Below, piece by piece: positions 9,131 through 17,134 of a stretch of DNA of 29,035 nucleotides (positions are counted from its first letter, which is position 1; every line of letters starts with the position of its first letter). Where the stretch lies: contig JANBTH010000171.1 of the NCBI GenBank assembly GCA_027578815.1, forward strand, positions 1-29,035, given 5' to 3'. Source of the DNA: Coemansia sp. RSA 1804 (Eukaryota > Kickxellomycota > Kickxellomycetes > Kickxellales > Kickxellaceae). The position numbers and the translations under genes were made by a program. The notes beneath the pieces are model-generated. The model worked only from the letters and a program-made list of their open reading frames with translations. It was not told the origin of the DNA and made no database searches.

Positions 9131-9567
9131 CCAGTTTTCTGGCAGAGGAGAAGGCAGAGCCGTTTTTCTTTCGTGGGGGTTGCTGTGTGTAGATGCAACA
9201 CCGTGAATGTGTGCGTGCGTGTGTATCGTTTACTTTTTTTTAGGTCCGCTTATTATTATTATTATTATTTCTTTTTTCTTTTTGTAAAATGTACGGATAT
9301 CTTTTTTCTGCAACTATCTGCTTCCCAATATTTACCTTTTTCTTTGCAATCAAATTCCGTCGATTATTGCCATGTTTGTATATGTTATAGAGATTGCCAT
9401 TTCCCAATTTCTTGGCACATGCATGTGATCTATTTTTAACCCAATATTTGTTTATAATTTCCGACCAGGCTTATTATGACATCCAAACAACAAATTGGGG
9501 GAGTAAAGGAAACGGAAATAACCTAATAGCAGAAATATAATGTGTATGCCCGCTAGTTTACAACGTT
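9131..9567. other. Convergent intergenic region (3' ends of two genes)
   Basis: The bZIP gene and the GPI-like gene end facing each other here. The segment is T-rich and contains a (TTA)n microsatellite at about 9250-9269. No gene or RNA was recognised. It probably holds both 3' untranslated regions. Confidence 0.6.
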
Positions 9568-10191
9568 TCAAACACTAGCAATATGCAATGAGAGTGCAGT
9601 CGGTGGTATCAAGAGCAGCAGCAACATTGGCAGTGTAAACAAATGGTCTGCAGCAGAGTTGCTTTCCATTTCGTCGAATGACTGCAGCTCGGAAACGACA
9701 ACTTCCTGCACTCTGTCAGGCGCAACAACGAGAATCTGAGTATGCACGACGGTCTCGACGCTCCTTGGCTGATCAAGAGACCGCTCCATATCAGAAGAGT
9801 CTGCAGTATTGTCGCTCCCCAACACTCCAAGACCGTCGAGCATCTCTGTAGCTGCAGTAGCAGATGCAGAGGCAACAAAATTTGAAGGAGTTGTTGCAGC
9901 AGCGTCTTTGTTTTTGTTGCTGTCTTGTGCATTCTCCCTTTGTGGATCGTCGACGTCTATGCCTCCAGCTGTGTTTTTTGCATCTGCTGCTGGCTCTGGT
10001 GCAGGCAGTGCTGCCGCTGCCGGTGCTGCGCTGCCAGTGCTCTGCAAAGCATCGCCGTTGTCTTTATGAAACAAATCCCCAACTTTTCCAAGAAGGGCAC
10101 CGAGTCCAAGACTGTCGCCATTGCTGGTGGCAGCAAGGCAGCAAGACATGGCAAGATGTGCTAGGAATACGTGGAATGGTGCCGGCTTCAT
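9568..10191 (-). CDS. Small putative GPI-anchored secreted protein
   Basis: This 207-residue protein begins with MKPAPFHVFLAHLAMSCCLA, a signal peptide. It ends in a hydrophobic tail (LFTLPMLLLLLIPPTALSL, about 180-200) preceded by small polar residues (ESNSAAD), which is the layout of a GPI-attachment signal. Between them is a disordered Ala/Asp/Ser/Asn-rich region and a short Val-rich segment (VVHTQILVVAPDRVQEVVV). Only one Cys pair (CC) occurs, inside the signal peptide. No family is recognised. The start is the ATG at 10189-10191; the same frame runs four codons further to a TTG, which is not used here. Membrane or wall location is an inference from the two hydrophobic ends. Confidence 0.7.
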   Translation of the reverse strand: MKPAPFHVFLAHLAMSCCLAATSNGDSLGLGALLGKVGDLFHKDNGDALQSTGSAAPAAAALPAPEPAADAKNTAGGIDVDDPQRENAQDSNKNKDAAATTPSNFVASASATAATEMLDGLGVLGSDNTADSSDMERSLDQPRSVETVVHTQILVVAPDRVQEVVVSELQSFDEMESNSAADHLFTLPMLLLLLIPPTALSLHIASV

Positions 10192-10799
10192 GACAATAAC
10201 CAAGCGCTGAGCAATCCGTATGTTTCTACAAACTGAAGGATACAGGATGATGTGGCGTTGATAGAAAATAAACGCAGGAGCTGCTAGTAAAAAATATTTA
10301 TCGCAAGAATAAACAGGTTTTGTGCAATTTTAAGGTTATTTAGAAAAACTCTTGTACTTGGTATCTCAAGATCAGCCATTTGAGGAAATACAAGAAAAAG
10401 CTGGTACCGTCTTGCCATTCTTGTCGAACCTCAGACGTTTTATTTTCATTTACATCCCCTCGCTCCCTATCTTTAATACCTATTCTTATATTTCGATGCA
10501 CAATTCCTTTTTGTCATTGTCTTATTTCGCTTTATATAGTCTACACAACCAACCAAATCTCTATTCGAGAAGATAGAGAGTACCAAAATACCAGCTATCC
10601 AGTTATCTCCTCCAGCCACACCAAAATATCACTATTCTTGTTCCATATTCTTTGTCTACTACGTCAGCTCGCAGTAACGGGATACATGCAAACAGCTTAA
10701 GAAAGAACGTAATTGTAGTAGCAGCGTTACTACTTGAGATGATTTGATCCAGCTTTTTACAAATAACATACCAGAAAATTTCCAATTCAGTCTCCAAAG
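10192..10799. other. Intergenic region with promoter of the GPI-like gene
   Basis: Both flanking genes are on the reverse strand, so this holds the mutarotase 3' end and the GPI-like gene's promoter and leader. The open frames inside it are short and T-rich, with no recognisable family. Nothing else is seen apart from the TATA motif at 10530. Confidence 0.6.
10530..10539 (-). promoter_or_regulatory. Candidate TATA box upstream of the GPI-like gene
   Basis: CTATATAAAG reads on the reverse strand about 340 bases upstream of the ATG at 10191. The identical ten bases also occur upstream of the ZIP transporter gene, on the same strand, which supports a promoter role. Confidence 0.4.
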
Positions 10800-11885
10800 C
10801 TAAATGCTCCCAATTCTGTACACAGTGTGATGGGTGAATGTCTCGTCTGGATGCAGCAGCACTTGGCTGCGGAACCGCGGGATGTTGACAGCGTTTGGAA
10901 ACCGCTGGGTCTCAAGCGCAACCGCAGCGTAGTTCTCATACCGGATACCGTGCTTCCCGACCAGATCGGGCGAGATCCAGTTGCCCGTGTACAGAATAAG
11001 CGCCGGCTGGTCCGACAGTACGGTTAGCGCCAGTCCACTCTGAGGGCTCCATACCTTTGCCACAAGGCGAATGTCGTCGGCAGGCTGATCACCAACAGCA
11101 AATACATGGTCGTACCCGCGGACAGTGTTCTTGTCGAAGCTGTGGATATCGTCGCCAAACCTGCGGGGCTGCGAGAAGAAGTCGAGTGTCTTGTTGTCTG
11201 AAACCGGCAGAAGCTCACCAGTCGGTACCATCACGTTATCCTGGCGCGTAGCCATGTATTTGTTAGCTGCAAGACGACAGATGTGGTTGAGTATCGTGGG
11301 TTCTTCAAACCCCGTCAGGTTCCAGTACGTGTGGTTGGTTGGGTTGAAGATGGTCTCAGTCCCACTGTTCAGGCGACCCGAGTAATCGATGTGCATGGAG
11401 TTATCGTCATGCAGCGAGTATGTTACTTGTAGTTCAACTTCGCCTGGAAACCCCTCCTCGCCATCGGGAGATACGTATGTGAGCCGGACACTGGCTGGCT
11501 GTGACTCCGATATCACCTGCGCGTTGAATACCTGTTTGTCAAAACCAACGCGTCCGCCGTGCAAGCACACCTTGCCAGGCTGGTTCTCTGGCAGTGTACA
11601 GGTAGTATTGCCAACCTGGACGCAGTCGCAGGGCCAGATGCGTCCGCCCACACGTCCAACGGTGGCTCCGAAATATGGGTCATCGATGGCCAGCGACTCT
11701 TGCCAGCTCTCGTAACTGTCAAACCCGGCAACAATATCGCGCCGCTTGCCATTCTTGTCGTCCACAAAAAAACGGGTCAGCCGTGCACCCCACGTTGTTA
11801 TCGATATGGCTGTGCCAGCGATGTTTGTCAGCTCGTACTCATCAATTGTGCCATCTTTGCTGAAGCTGTGCTTGCTCACGCCCAT
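10800..11885 (-). CDS. Aldose 1-epimerase (galactose mutarotase)
   Basis: This 361-residue protein matches the galactose mutarotase family along its whole length, and that length is normal for the family. It interconverts alpha and beta anomers of galactose and other aldoses and feeds the Leloir pathway in the cytosol. Visible signatures are GRVGGRI (77-83, sugar-binding Arg), LHGG with H109, NPTNHTYWNL with H185 as the expected catalytic acid, GYDHVF with D259, and ALETQRFPNAVN with E325 as the expected catalytic base. No signal peptide is present. It is a stand-alone epimerase, not fused to a UDP-galactose 4-epimerase as in yeast Gal10. The start ATG lies just before the conserved N-terminal strand. 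A TGACGTGG site at 12090-12097 lies about 200 bases upstream. Confidence 0.95.
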   Translation of the reverse strand: MGVSKHSFSKDGTIDEYELTNIAGTAISITTWGARLTRFFVDDKNGKRRDIVAGFDSYESWQESLAIDDPYFGATVGRVGGRIWPCDCVQVGNTTCTLPENQPGKVCLHGGRVGFDKQVFNAQVISESQPASVRLTYVSPDGEEGFPGEVELQVTYSLHDDNSMHIDYSGRLNSGTETIFNPTNHTYWNLTGFEEPTILNHICRLAANKYMATRQDNVMVPTGELLPVSDNKTLDFFSQPRRFGDDIHSFDKNTVRGYDHVFAVGDQPADDIRLVAKVWSPQSGLALTVLSDQPALILYTGNWISPDLVGKHGIRYENYAAVALETQRFPNAVNIPRFRSQVLLHPDETFTHHTVYRIGSI

Positions 11886-12089
11886 TTCCTGCGGTTACTA
11901 TGGAGCTTTCAAGTGAAAACTTAATGAAAGATAATAAAGCACTTTGAATTTAGAATAAACCATTAGAAGATAAAGTTGAAGATGAAAGAAAAGAGAAAGC
12001 GATACTAACTATTGTCGTCGTGAGTATTGTGGCTGTTGACTGCGAATGATAAATACCCTTACAGCAGCATACAATCAATCAATGGGGAG

Positions 12090-12097
12090 TGACGTGG
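12090..12097. promoter_or_regulatory. CRE-like TGACGTGG site
   Basis: TGACGTGG contains the TGACGT core bound by ATF/CREB factors. It lies between the mutarotase start (11885) and the E1 phosphatase stop (12158), so it would belong to the mutarotase promoter. It is a single short match, so chance occurrence cannot be excluded. Confidence 0.3.
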
Positions 12098-12157
12098 GCG
12101 ACGTTGACATTTATCGCCATTGAGCTTTATCTGATGTGTTCAAAATAGAAAACTTCG

Positions 12158-12922
12158 TTATAGAGAAATATTCATAAAGCTTTCGGTCGATTTGAACTGA
12201 GCCATATCGTCAATTGGAGCGTTTCCGGGTCTAATCGACACCACGGTCTGCATCCCTGCGCTGCTGGCAGCATGGATCTCGTTGATGTTGTCACTGACAA
12301 ATAGAATGCGCTCTGGCGCCTGACCAATGTCTTTTGCAATAGCGCTATAGCTCGAAGCCATGACCTTCGATCCGACCTTGGTGTCGTAATGACCAGATAT
12401 GTACGGAAGCAAGTCACCATGGTTGGTGTATCCAAATATAAGCTTCTGTGCTTCAACACTGCCCGACGAGTATATGTACACTTTGCGGCCATTCTTGGTC
12501 CACCGTTGAATTGCCTCCATTGCATCGTCGTAGATAACGCCCTTAAGCTCTCCGTCCTCATAACCAAAGCGCCACATGTATCCTTGCAGACCCTTTAGCG
12601 CTCCGATTTTGCGGTCTGCCTTCATCTGCCACTCGATGTTTGCAAGAACTCCCTGGCGCACATCAGCAACGCTCTGCTGGCCTGCCTCTAAAGCCCCAAG
12701 ATCGATAGGAACCGCAGAGGCAATGCCTGCGTCCACATCCTTGTTTGCTTGCTCAGCGATAGCACGTACGTGTGTCTGAACCTCGGGATCACCCCAGCGT
12801 TGCTCGAGAAACTCCTTGACGTTGTTGGTGACATACGGAAACAGCACATCGTGCACAAAGGATATAGGCGTGGTGGTGCCCTCAATATCCAAAAGCACAA
12901 CATCGTACAAGGCACTGCTCAT
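12158..12922 (-). CDS. UTR4: Enolase-phosphatase E1 (acireductone synthase), methionine salvage
   Basis: This 254-residue HAD-superfamily enzyme converts 2,3-diketo-5-methylthiopentyl-1-phosphate to acireductone by enolisation and dephosphorylation, in the methylthioadenosine (methionine salvage) pathway. HAD motif I is D12-I-E14-G-T-T-T-P-I, characteristic of E1 (its second acidic residue is Glu, not Asp). Motif II is YSSGS around S152-S153, motif III is K186 in TKVGSK, and motif IV is VSDNINEI around D211. The N-terminal YDVVLLDIEGTTTPISF is diagnostic, and length is normal for the family. The start chosen is the ATG at 12920-12922, directly before this motif. The frame continues 24 codons upstream to a TTG, but that part is hydrophobic leader sequence. 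It is transcribed away from the LAMTOR5-like gene. Confidence 0.95.
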   Translation of the reverse strand: MSSALYDVVLLDIEGTTTPISFVHDVLFPYVTNNVKEFLEQRWGDPEVQTHVRAIAEQANKDVDAGIASAVPIDLGALEAGQQSVADVRQGVLANIEWQMKADRKIGALKGLQGYMWRFGYEDGELKGVIYDDAMEAIQRWTKNGRKVYIYSSGSVEAQKLIFGYTNHGDLLPYISGHYDTKVGSKVMASSYSAIAKDIGQAPERILFVSDNINEIHAASSAGMQTVVSIRPGNAPIDDMAQFKSTESFMNISL

Positions 12923-13452
12923 TCTAAAGGAAATTTCAAAACTAGAAGAAAGGAAAGTAAAAAAGAATTGATAAAAAAATCCGATGGAGAGCAAAAAGAA
13001 TTGTTACTGTGATGATTTCGATAATGCATCGTTTTCTGATCTCTTTGCAATGTTGTGATGAAATCCGTAAAGAAAGCCCCACTCTACTGAATTTTTGGAT
13101 TGATCAAAATGGGGCTTGACTTTGCTTTGAACCTGTATTCGTTTGATATCGCTTCTGCCGCACAAACGCCTAGATCCGAAATAGAAGTCTTGAAAGAAGC
13201 CTACTACATCTAGAAGAGCATGAAGGACGATGATGGAGATAATGTGAGCTCAAGGCATGGTGGAGTACGATGATCTGCGTGCCGCCCGCCCACAACCAAG
13301 CGCTGCTGCTCATTAATTTTATATCAACGCATGTGCACTTTCGAAATGGGCAATTTCCTGTACCCTTTATTCTTCGCATATAATCTTCCACACATTCTTC
13401 TTACCATTCACAACCACACTTTGTACTAGATAGCAACACAAGACAAACCACG
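12923..13452. other. Divergent promoter region between UTR4 and LAMTOR5-like genes
   Basis: About 530 bases separate two divergent start codons. No gene was recognised inside. An AT-rich stretch with a CATATAATC sequence near 13376-13384 could be a weak core promoter for the rightward gene. No other element stands out. Confidence 0.55.
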
Positions 13453-13749
13453 ATGGCGACGATGGAGGAAAGGATTGACGAGGTGATCAAGTCTGTGTAT
13501 GAGAAGGACCCAGATGTAGCTGGCGTCGTCGTAGTCGACGAGGACGGATTATGTTTGGCCATGGATGGGCTTATGACGGAGGCGACAGCAGGGCTTGTTG
13601 TGTCAATTGTCAACCGTGCGGACAGTGTTCTTCCAGATACCAACACGCCAATACGGTCAACGCCTGTTGTGCAAATAGAAGCAGAGTCCGTAGTCATAAC
13701 AATCCGAAAAGCGGGGGATGTTACAGTTGGAATCCTCAAAGTAAACTGA
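13453..13749 (+). CDS. LAMTOR5 (HBXIP)-like Ragulator subunit
   Basis: This 98-residue protein has the roadblock/longin-like fold signature of LAMTOR5. It starts with a helical MEERIDEVIKSVYEKDP, followed by VAGVVVVDEDGLCLAMDG (the IxGVLxxDxxGL pattern), then a helix with ATAGLVVSIVNRA and strands TPVVQIEAESVVITIRKAGD and VTVGILKV. Size matches the family (about 90 to 100 residues). LAMTOR5 is one of five subunits of Ragulator, which tethers Rag GTPases to the lysosome or vacuole for TORC1 amino-acid signalling. Small proteins of this family are poorly conserved, so another roadblock-family protein remains possible. The first ATG of the frame is used; a second ATG lies two codons later. Confidence 0.8.
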   Translation: MATMEERIDEVIKSVYEKDPDVAGVVVVDEDGLCLAMDGLMTEATAGLVVSIVNRADSVLPDTNTPIRSTPVVQIEAESVVITIRKAGDVTVGILKVN

Positions 13750-13907
13750 ACCCAGTTGAACACCATAGCATTATCATTTCCTTTTTGTCCTTTTTCTCTA
13801 CGTCATATATAACATGCCCTAATAATAGTGGATAGGGCCCTATAACGAAGGGTCTAAAGAAACAGACACATACTAACAATACCCTGTCAGGATCTGTGAC
13901 GGGTGTC

Positions 13908-16514
13908 TTACTCTTCGCCAAGCGCAATGACAGCCATGATACCCAGACCAATCAGCATGGCTGCAATCTCAACAAGCGCCATGTAGACTCCACGCTTGGT
14001 TCTCAGCTTCTCGGCCAGCCGCATCTCTGCACGACTCTTTCCGGTTGGTATTGTAGCCACCAGGTCCTCTTCATCGGGCTGCAAAAGGTCGGAGAGGACA
14101 GACACAGTGCCAACGTATATGAATCCACCAGCAGTGAACGGGATGACCAGCTTTCCCCAGGGCACGCCAGCGACGGACGAGGGAAGCAGGCCAAGAATTC
14201 CACCAAGCATGGAGGCGAGCAGGCCACCGCTGACACCCGATTCCATTGCAGAAGCCTTGGCTGGGGCGAAAACCGGAACCCCTGCGGTAAACAGACCTCT
14301 AATGTTGATCGAATTGCCCCTCCCAGCCTCCTCTATCAGGATGCCCGCACATGTCCCTGCAATTGCGCCCAGAGCAGTGAAAAACTGAGAGGCAAGCGCC
14401 GATGTCCTGGAGAACCCAGACTGCACCAGAATCGCAAAGTCGCCGAGCTCGTGGGGGATCTCATGGAAAAACACCGCTACAAACGTGGATAACCCAGCAG
14501 CGTGGCTCAAGTAGAAGGACGCCGACATTGCCAGACCATCGGTGAAGTTGTGCGTTGCATCGGCCACAAGATTCAAATACGCAGACATCTTGATCGGCTT
14601 CTTCTCGCCCCCCTTGGCCGCTGCTGCACTAATTTCAGCCAGCATTTCCTTCTCGTCGTCCGCCTCGTTTGCGTCACTGACCATGCGTCTGGACTTTCTG
14701 GCGCCGTTGTGGCGTTTGCGGAGTCGGGTTCTGGATTCGGGGTCGCTGGCATCGCTCGAGCTGCTGCTGGTTTTCAAATGCTTGTGCGCATGGTCACCAT
14801 GGCCGTGACTGTGGCTGTGGCTGTGACTGTGCTCGTCACCGCCTAGCAGGCGCATAAACTTGTCAACCAAAAAGAAGACCATCAGTCCCAGAAACACGGT
14901 GCATCCGTAGACCGTGTTGCGGGTGTGCACATCCACGGCCTCTGTGTGGCCATGTGAAGCGTGGTCGCTGCCGTGGCTATGATCACGGCCATGGTGGTCG
15001 TCTTCGGCAGCAAACATGTGCGGCATCAGATGCAAAAATACGTCGCCGAGAAGCCCACCAACCGCAAAGGCAACCATGATTCGCAGCACCTTGCTTGGAA
15101 TCGATGACGGTGTGGCAAAGAGAATGAGGTTAGGGAACAGCGATATGTAGAGCGTGCCAAGCAGCGACGATAGCGCCGGGTTGCCTTTTGGAAACATGCC
15201 GCCCAGAAGCCGTTCAAGCCCAGATGCTTTCTTATGCTGCTCACCGCGTTTGCCAATACCCAACTTGTGGCTGCACGTAGATTCGTCGCCATCGTGCGAA
15301 AGACACACACCGGAATCCTCTGCTTCCTCATGCCGCTTATACAGATGCTTAACCGACGCCCTTCCACCCTGTTCGGAGCAAGTGTCGGTCTTCTCCTTGG
15401 CATGTCCGGCGTTGCAGCCACACCCACAGCAACCGGACTGGGAGTTGTGCTTCGTGGGGTCGCTGTGGCTGTGACTCGCATGGCCCATATCGTAGAACGA
15501 ATCGCGATGCGTCCCGTACTCTTCAAAATTGAATATCATGGCCGGATTCAGCTCTCTGGAGAGAATCGGACAGTTTGCCTTCATCTCGGCAACCGCCATC
15601 CGCGCCGTAATCTCGCCGCTCCTGTACCTGGCCTTGACTCCCTGGTACAGCGGACAGTTGTTTATCAGTGGGACCTTGGTGTCGCAGAGCTGCTCCATGG
15701 CCTGCTCAGCCGTCTTCTGTTTTTCTCCCGTTGCGACTCCTGGGTCGGATTCGTCAACCTTGTAAAGCATGTCCGACAGCCGTATGCACTCGTCGGCCAT
15801 CGACTGTCCGGGCGGTGGCTGCTGTGCGTTTCTGGGTTGCGCGGGAGTACGCCGACGCATTGGCTTTGGAACGGTGGGCGAGAACACCGGACACTCTTGC
15901 ATCAGCAGCTCCAGTGCCTTTGATGGTGGGAATTGGCCGCTGGTGTACTTTTCCTTGACCTCATTGAACTGCGCGCACGATGTCAGTAGCGGGCATCTGT
16001 TGGCCACTAGCTCGTCCATGACCTCTTTTGGCGATCCACTACCTTTGCCGCTCCACATGAGCTCCGTCAACTCACCAAGCCGCTGACAATCGAAGGTGTC
16101 CCGGCAGGTGCTGTGCTCGTCGGCAGTACTTCCGTTCTGTACTGCATTCCCGCCCATTAGCTGCTGTTGTTTGCCAACGTTTTCATCCACCGCTTTCTGG
16201 AGTTGCTGCGGGCTGATGATTCCGGCTCCGCGGATGATCGGGCAGTTGTGCGAGTCGAGCATTGAAAACGCCTCGTTCGCGCTTATTTCCCCCGAGAGCA
16301 TTTGCTCGCCAACCACCCGGTCAAACAGCGGACACCGCCCAAACAGGTTGTCGCTTGCTGGTGTAATATTAGTATCTGTCGGTGCCTGTGCTGTTGTTTC
16401 GGTTGCTGCTAGTGCTTTCGGAACAGCCACACAGAACATGCAGACGACAAGCATCACGTAGAGTGCTAATGATATAAACCGCCGTGTGCGAGCCATGGCA
16501 CCTTGTTTACCCAT
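13908..16514 (-). CDS. ZIP-family zinc transporter (ZIP7/KE4/Yke4 type) with a repeated Cys-Pro ectodomain
   Basis: This 868-residue protein starts with a signal peptide (about 10-36). Residues 61-318 hold five degenerate Cys-Pro modules. A short C362-C-G-C-G-C367 cluster and a His-rich stretch follow. The ZIP membrane part starts at about 450: segments near 452-468 and 477-498, a His-rich loop (505-530), a segment at 534-553, then a cytosolic-type His/Ser-rich loop (HSHSHSHSHGHG, 562-573). The zinc-binding helices carry HNFTDG (655-660) and HEIPHE (684-689), diagnostic of the LIV-1/KE4 group. The C-terminal PFTAGGFIYVGTVSVL block also fits ZIP7. Yke4 and ZIP7 move zinc across ER/Golgi membranes; location here is inferred. 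It is long for the group because of the ectodomain and an extra stretch at about 731-785 between two late helices. The first ATG is used; M7 is an alternative. Confidence 0.92.
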   Translation of the reverse strand: MGKQGAMARTRRFISLALYVMLVVCMFCVAVPKALAATETTAQAPTDTNITPASDNLFGRCPLFDRVVGEQMLSGEISANEAFSMLDSHNCPIIRGAGIISPQQLQKAVDENVGKQQQLMGGNAVQNGSTADEHSTCRDTFDCQRLGELTELMWSGKGSGSPKEVMDELVANRCPLLTSCAQFNEVKEKYTSGQFPPSKALELLMQECPVFSPTVPKPMRRRTPAQPRNAQQPPPGQSMADECIRLSDMLYKVDESDPGVATGEKQKTAEQAMEQLCDTKVPLINNCPLYQGVKARYRSGEITARMAVAEMKANCPILSRELNPAMIFNFEEYGTHRDSFYDMGHASHSHSDPTKHNSQSGCCGCGCNAGHAKEKTDTCSEQGGRASVKHLYKRHEEAEDSGVCLSHDGDESTCSHKLGIGKRGEQHKKASGLERLLGGMFPKGNPALSSLLGTLYISLFPNLILFATPSSIPSKVLRIMVAFAVGGLLGDVFLHLMPHMFAAEDDHHGRDHSHGSDHASHGHTEAVDVHTRNTVYGCTVFLGLMVFFLVDKFMRLLGGDEHSHSHSHSHGHGDHAHKHLKTSSSSSDASDPESRTRLRKRHNGARKSRRMVSDANEADDEKEMLAEISAAAAKGGEKKPIKMSAYLNLVADATHNFTDGLAMSASFYLSHAAGLSTFVAVFFHEIPHELGDFAILVQSGFSRTSALASQFFTALGAIAGTCAGILIEEAGRGNSINIRGLFTAGVPVFAPAKASAMESGVSGGLLASMLGGILGLLPSSVAGVPWGKLVIPFTAGGFIYVGTVSVLSDLLQPDEEDLVATIPTGKSRAEMRLAEKLRTKRGVYMALVEIAAMLIGLGIMAVIALGEE
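15561..16334 (-). repeat. Five tandem degenerate Cys-Pro modules within the ZIP transporter
   Basis: Module spans in the protein are 61-94, 143-177, 180-211, 243-284 and 287-318. The shared pattern is Cys, a hydrophobic residue three later, about ten residues to Ser-Gly, then a helix-like stretch ending in a second Cys-Pro-hydrophobic-hydrophobic. Modules 1, 3 and 5 are closest to each other; module 4 has lost the final Cys-Pro (it reads VPLI). Modules 2-3 and 4-5 are nearly adjacent. Confidence 0.7.
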
Positions 16515-17134
16515 GGCCTGAATAAATATACTGAGAAAGTGAGTGAGAGAGAGAGAGTCAAGTGGATCCAGAAGAAGACCAGTCTCTGTTCTATATGGAT
16601 TGAATTAGAAGGCTGGTCAAATAAATAATGCATGGAACCGGCGATACTGGGTTTACTACCACATGCAAATAGAAAATATGCAAAAAGCCGGGCTTGGTTG
16701 ACGGGAAGAACGATTTGGAGAGAGAAAGCCAAGGAGGAATTTAAGGAAAGTAAAGAAAGAACAGCGCTTTATATAGATAATTCTGGATAAAAGCAGACAA
16801 GACAAGAACGCAGTAAAAGTCAGGACTGTGTTTTGCAAATAAAAGAGAAGCTGAAAGTATGGAGAAAGTTTGTCAGTTTGCGGCAATGAGTTCTAATTCT
16901 TCGCTGTTCCCGCATATCAACAAAGCAAAGTGACATGCAATGTGGTGCAGTTGGCCAAAAACACAGCAGTAAGCACCGTCCTCATGTCTCGCAGTTTACG
17001 TCTTTGCGATTCACTTGCACACAACGCAACAGCCGTCCTTTAATAGAGTTTGCCAGATACGAGACAACAACAGCAAAAAAGATAATTTTATTTGAACAAG
17101 AAAAAAAACAAAAAGGTGGTCCTGGCAGGGCTAT
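16515..17134. other. Intergenic region: ZIP promoter and H2A.Z 3' end
   Basis: Both flanking genes run leftward. The segment holds a GA microsatellite (about 16541-16558), the TATA motif at 16767 and AT-rich DNA close to the H2A.Z stop. No additional gene or RNA was recognised. Confidence 0.6.
16767..16776 (-). promoter_or_regulatory. Candidate TATA box of the ZIP transporter gene
   Basis: CTATATAAAG reads on the reverse strand about 250 bases upstream of the ATG at 16514. The same ten bases occur upstream of the GPI-like gene on the same strand. Confidence 0.45.

Noticed and set aside
9250..9269. (TTA)n microsatellite after the bZIP gene
   Set aside because: A simple-sequence run in a 3' untranslated region, common in fungal genomes; no sign of function.
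12923..12994. 24-codon N-terminal extension of enolase-phosphatase E1
   Set aside because: It would need a TTG start, is hydrophobic leader-like sequence, and family members begin close to the DIEGTTTPI motif.
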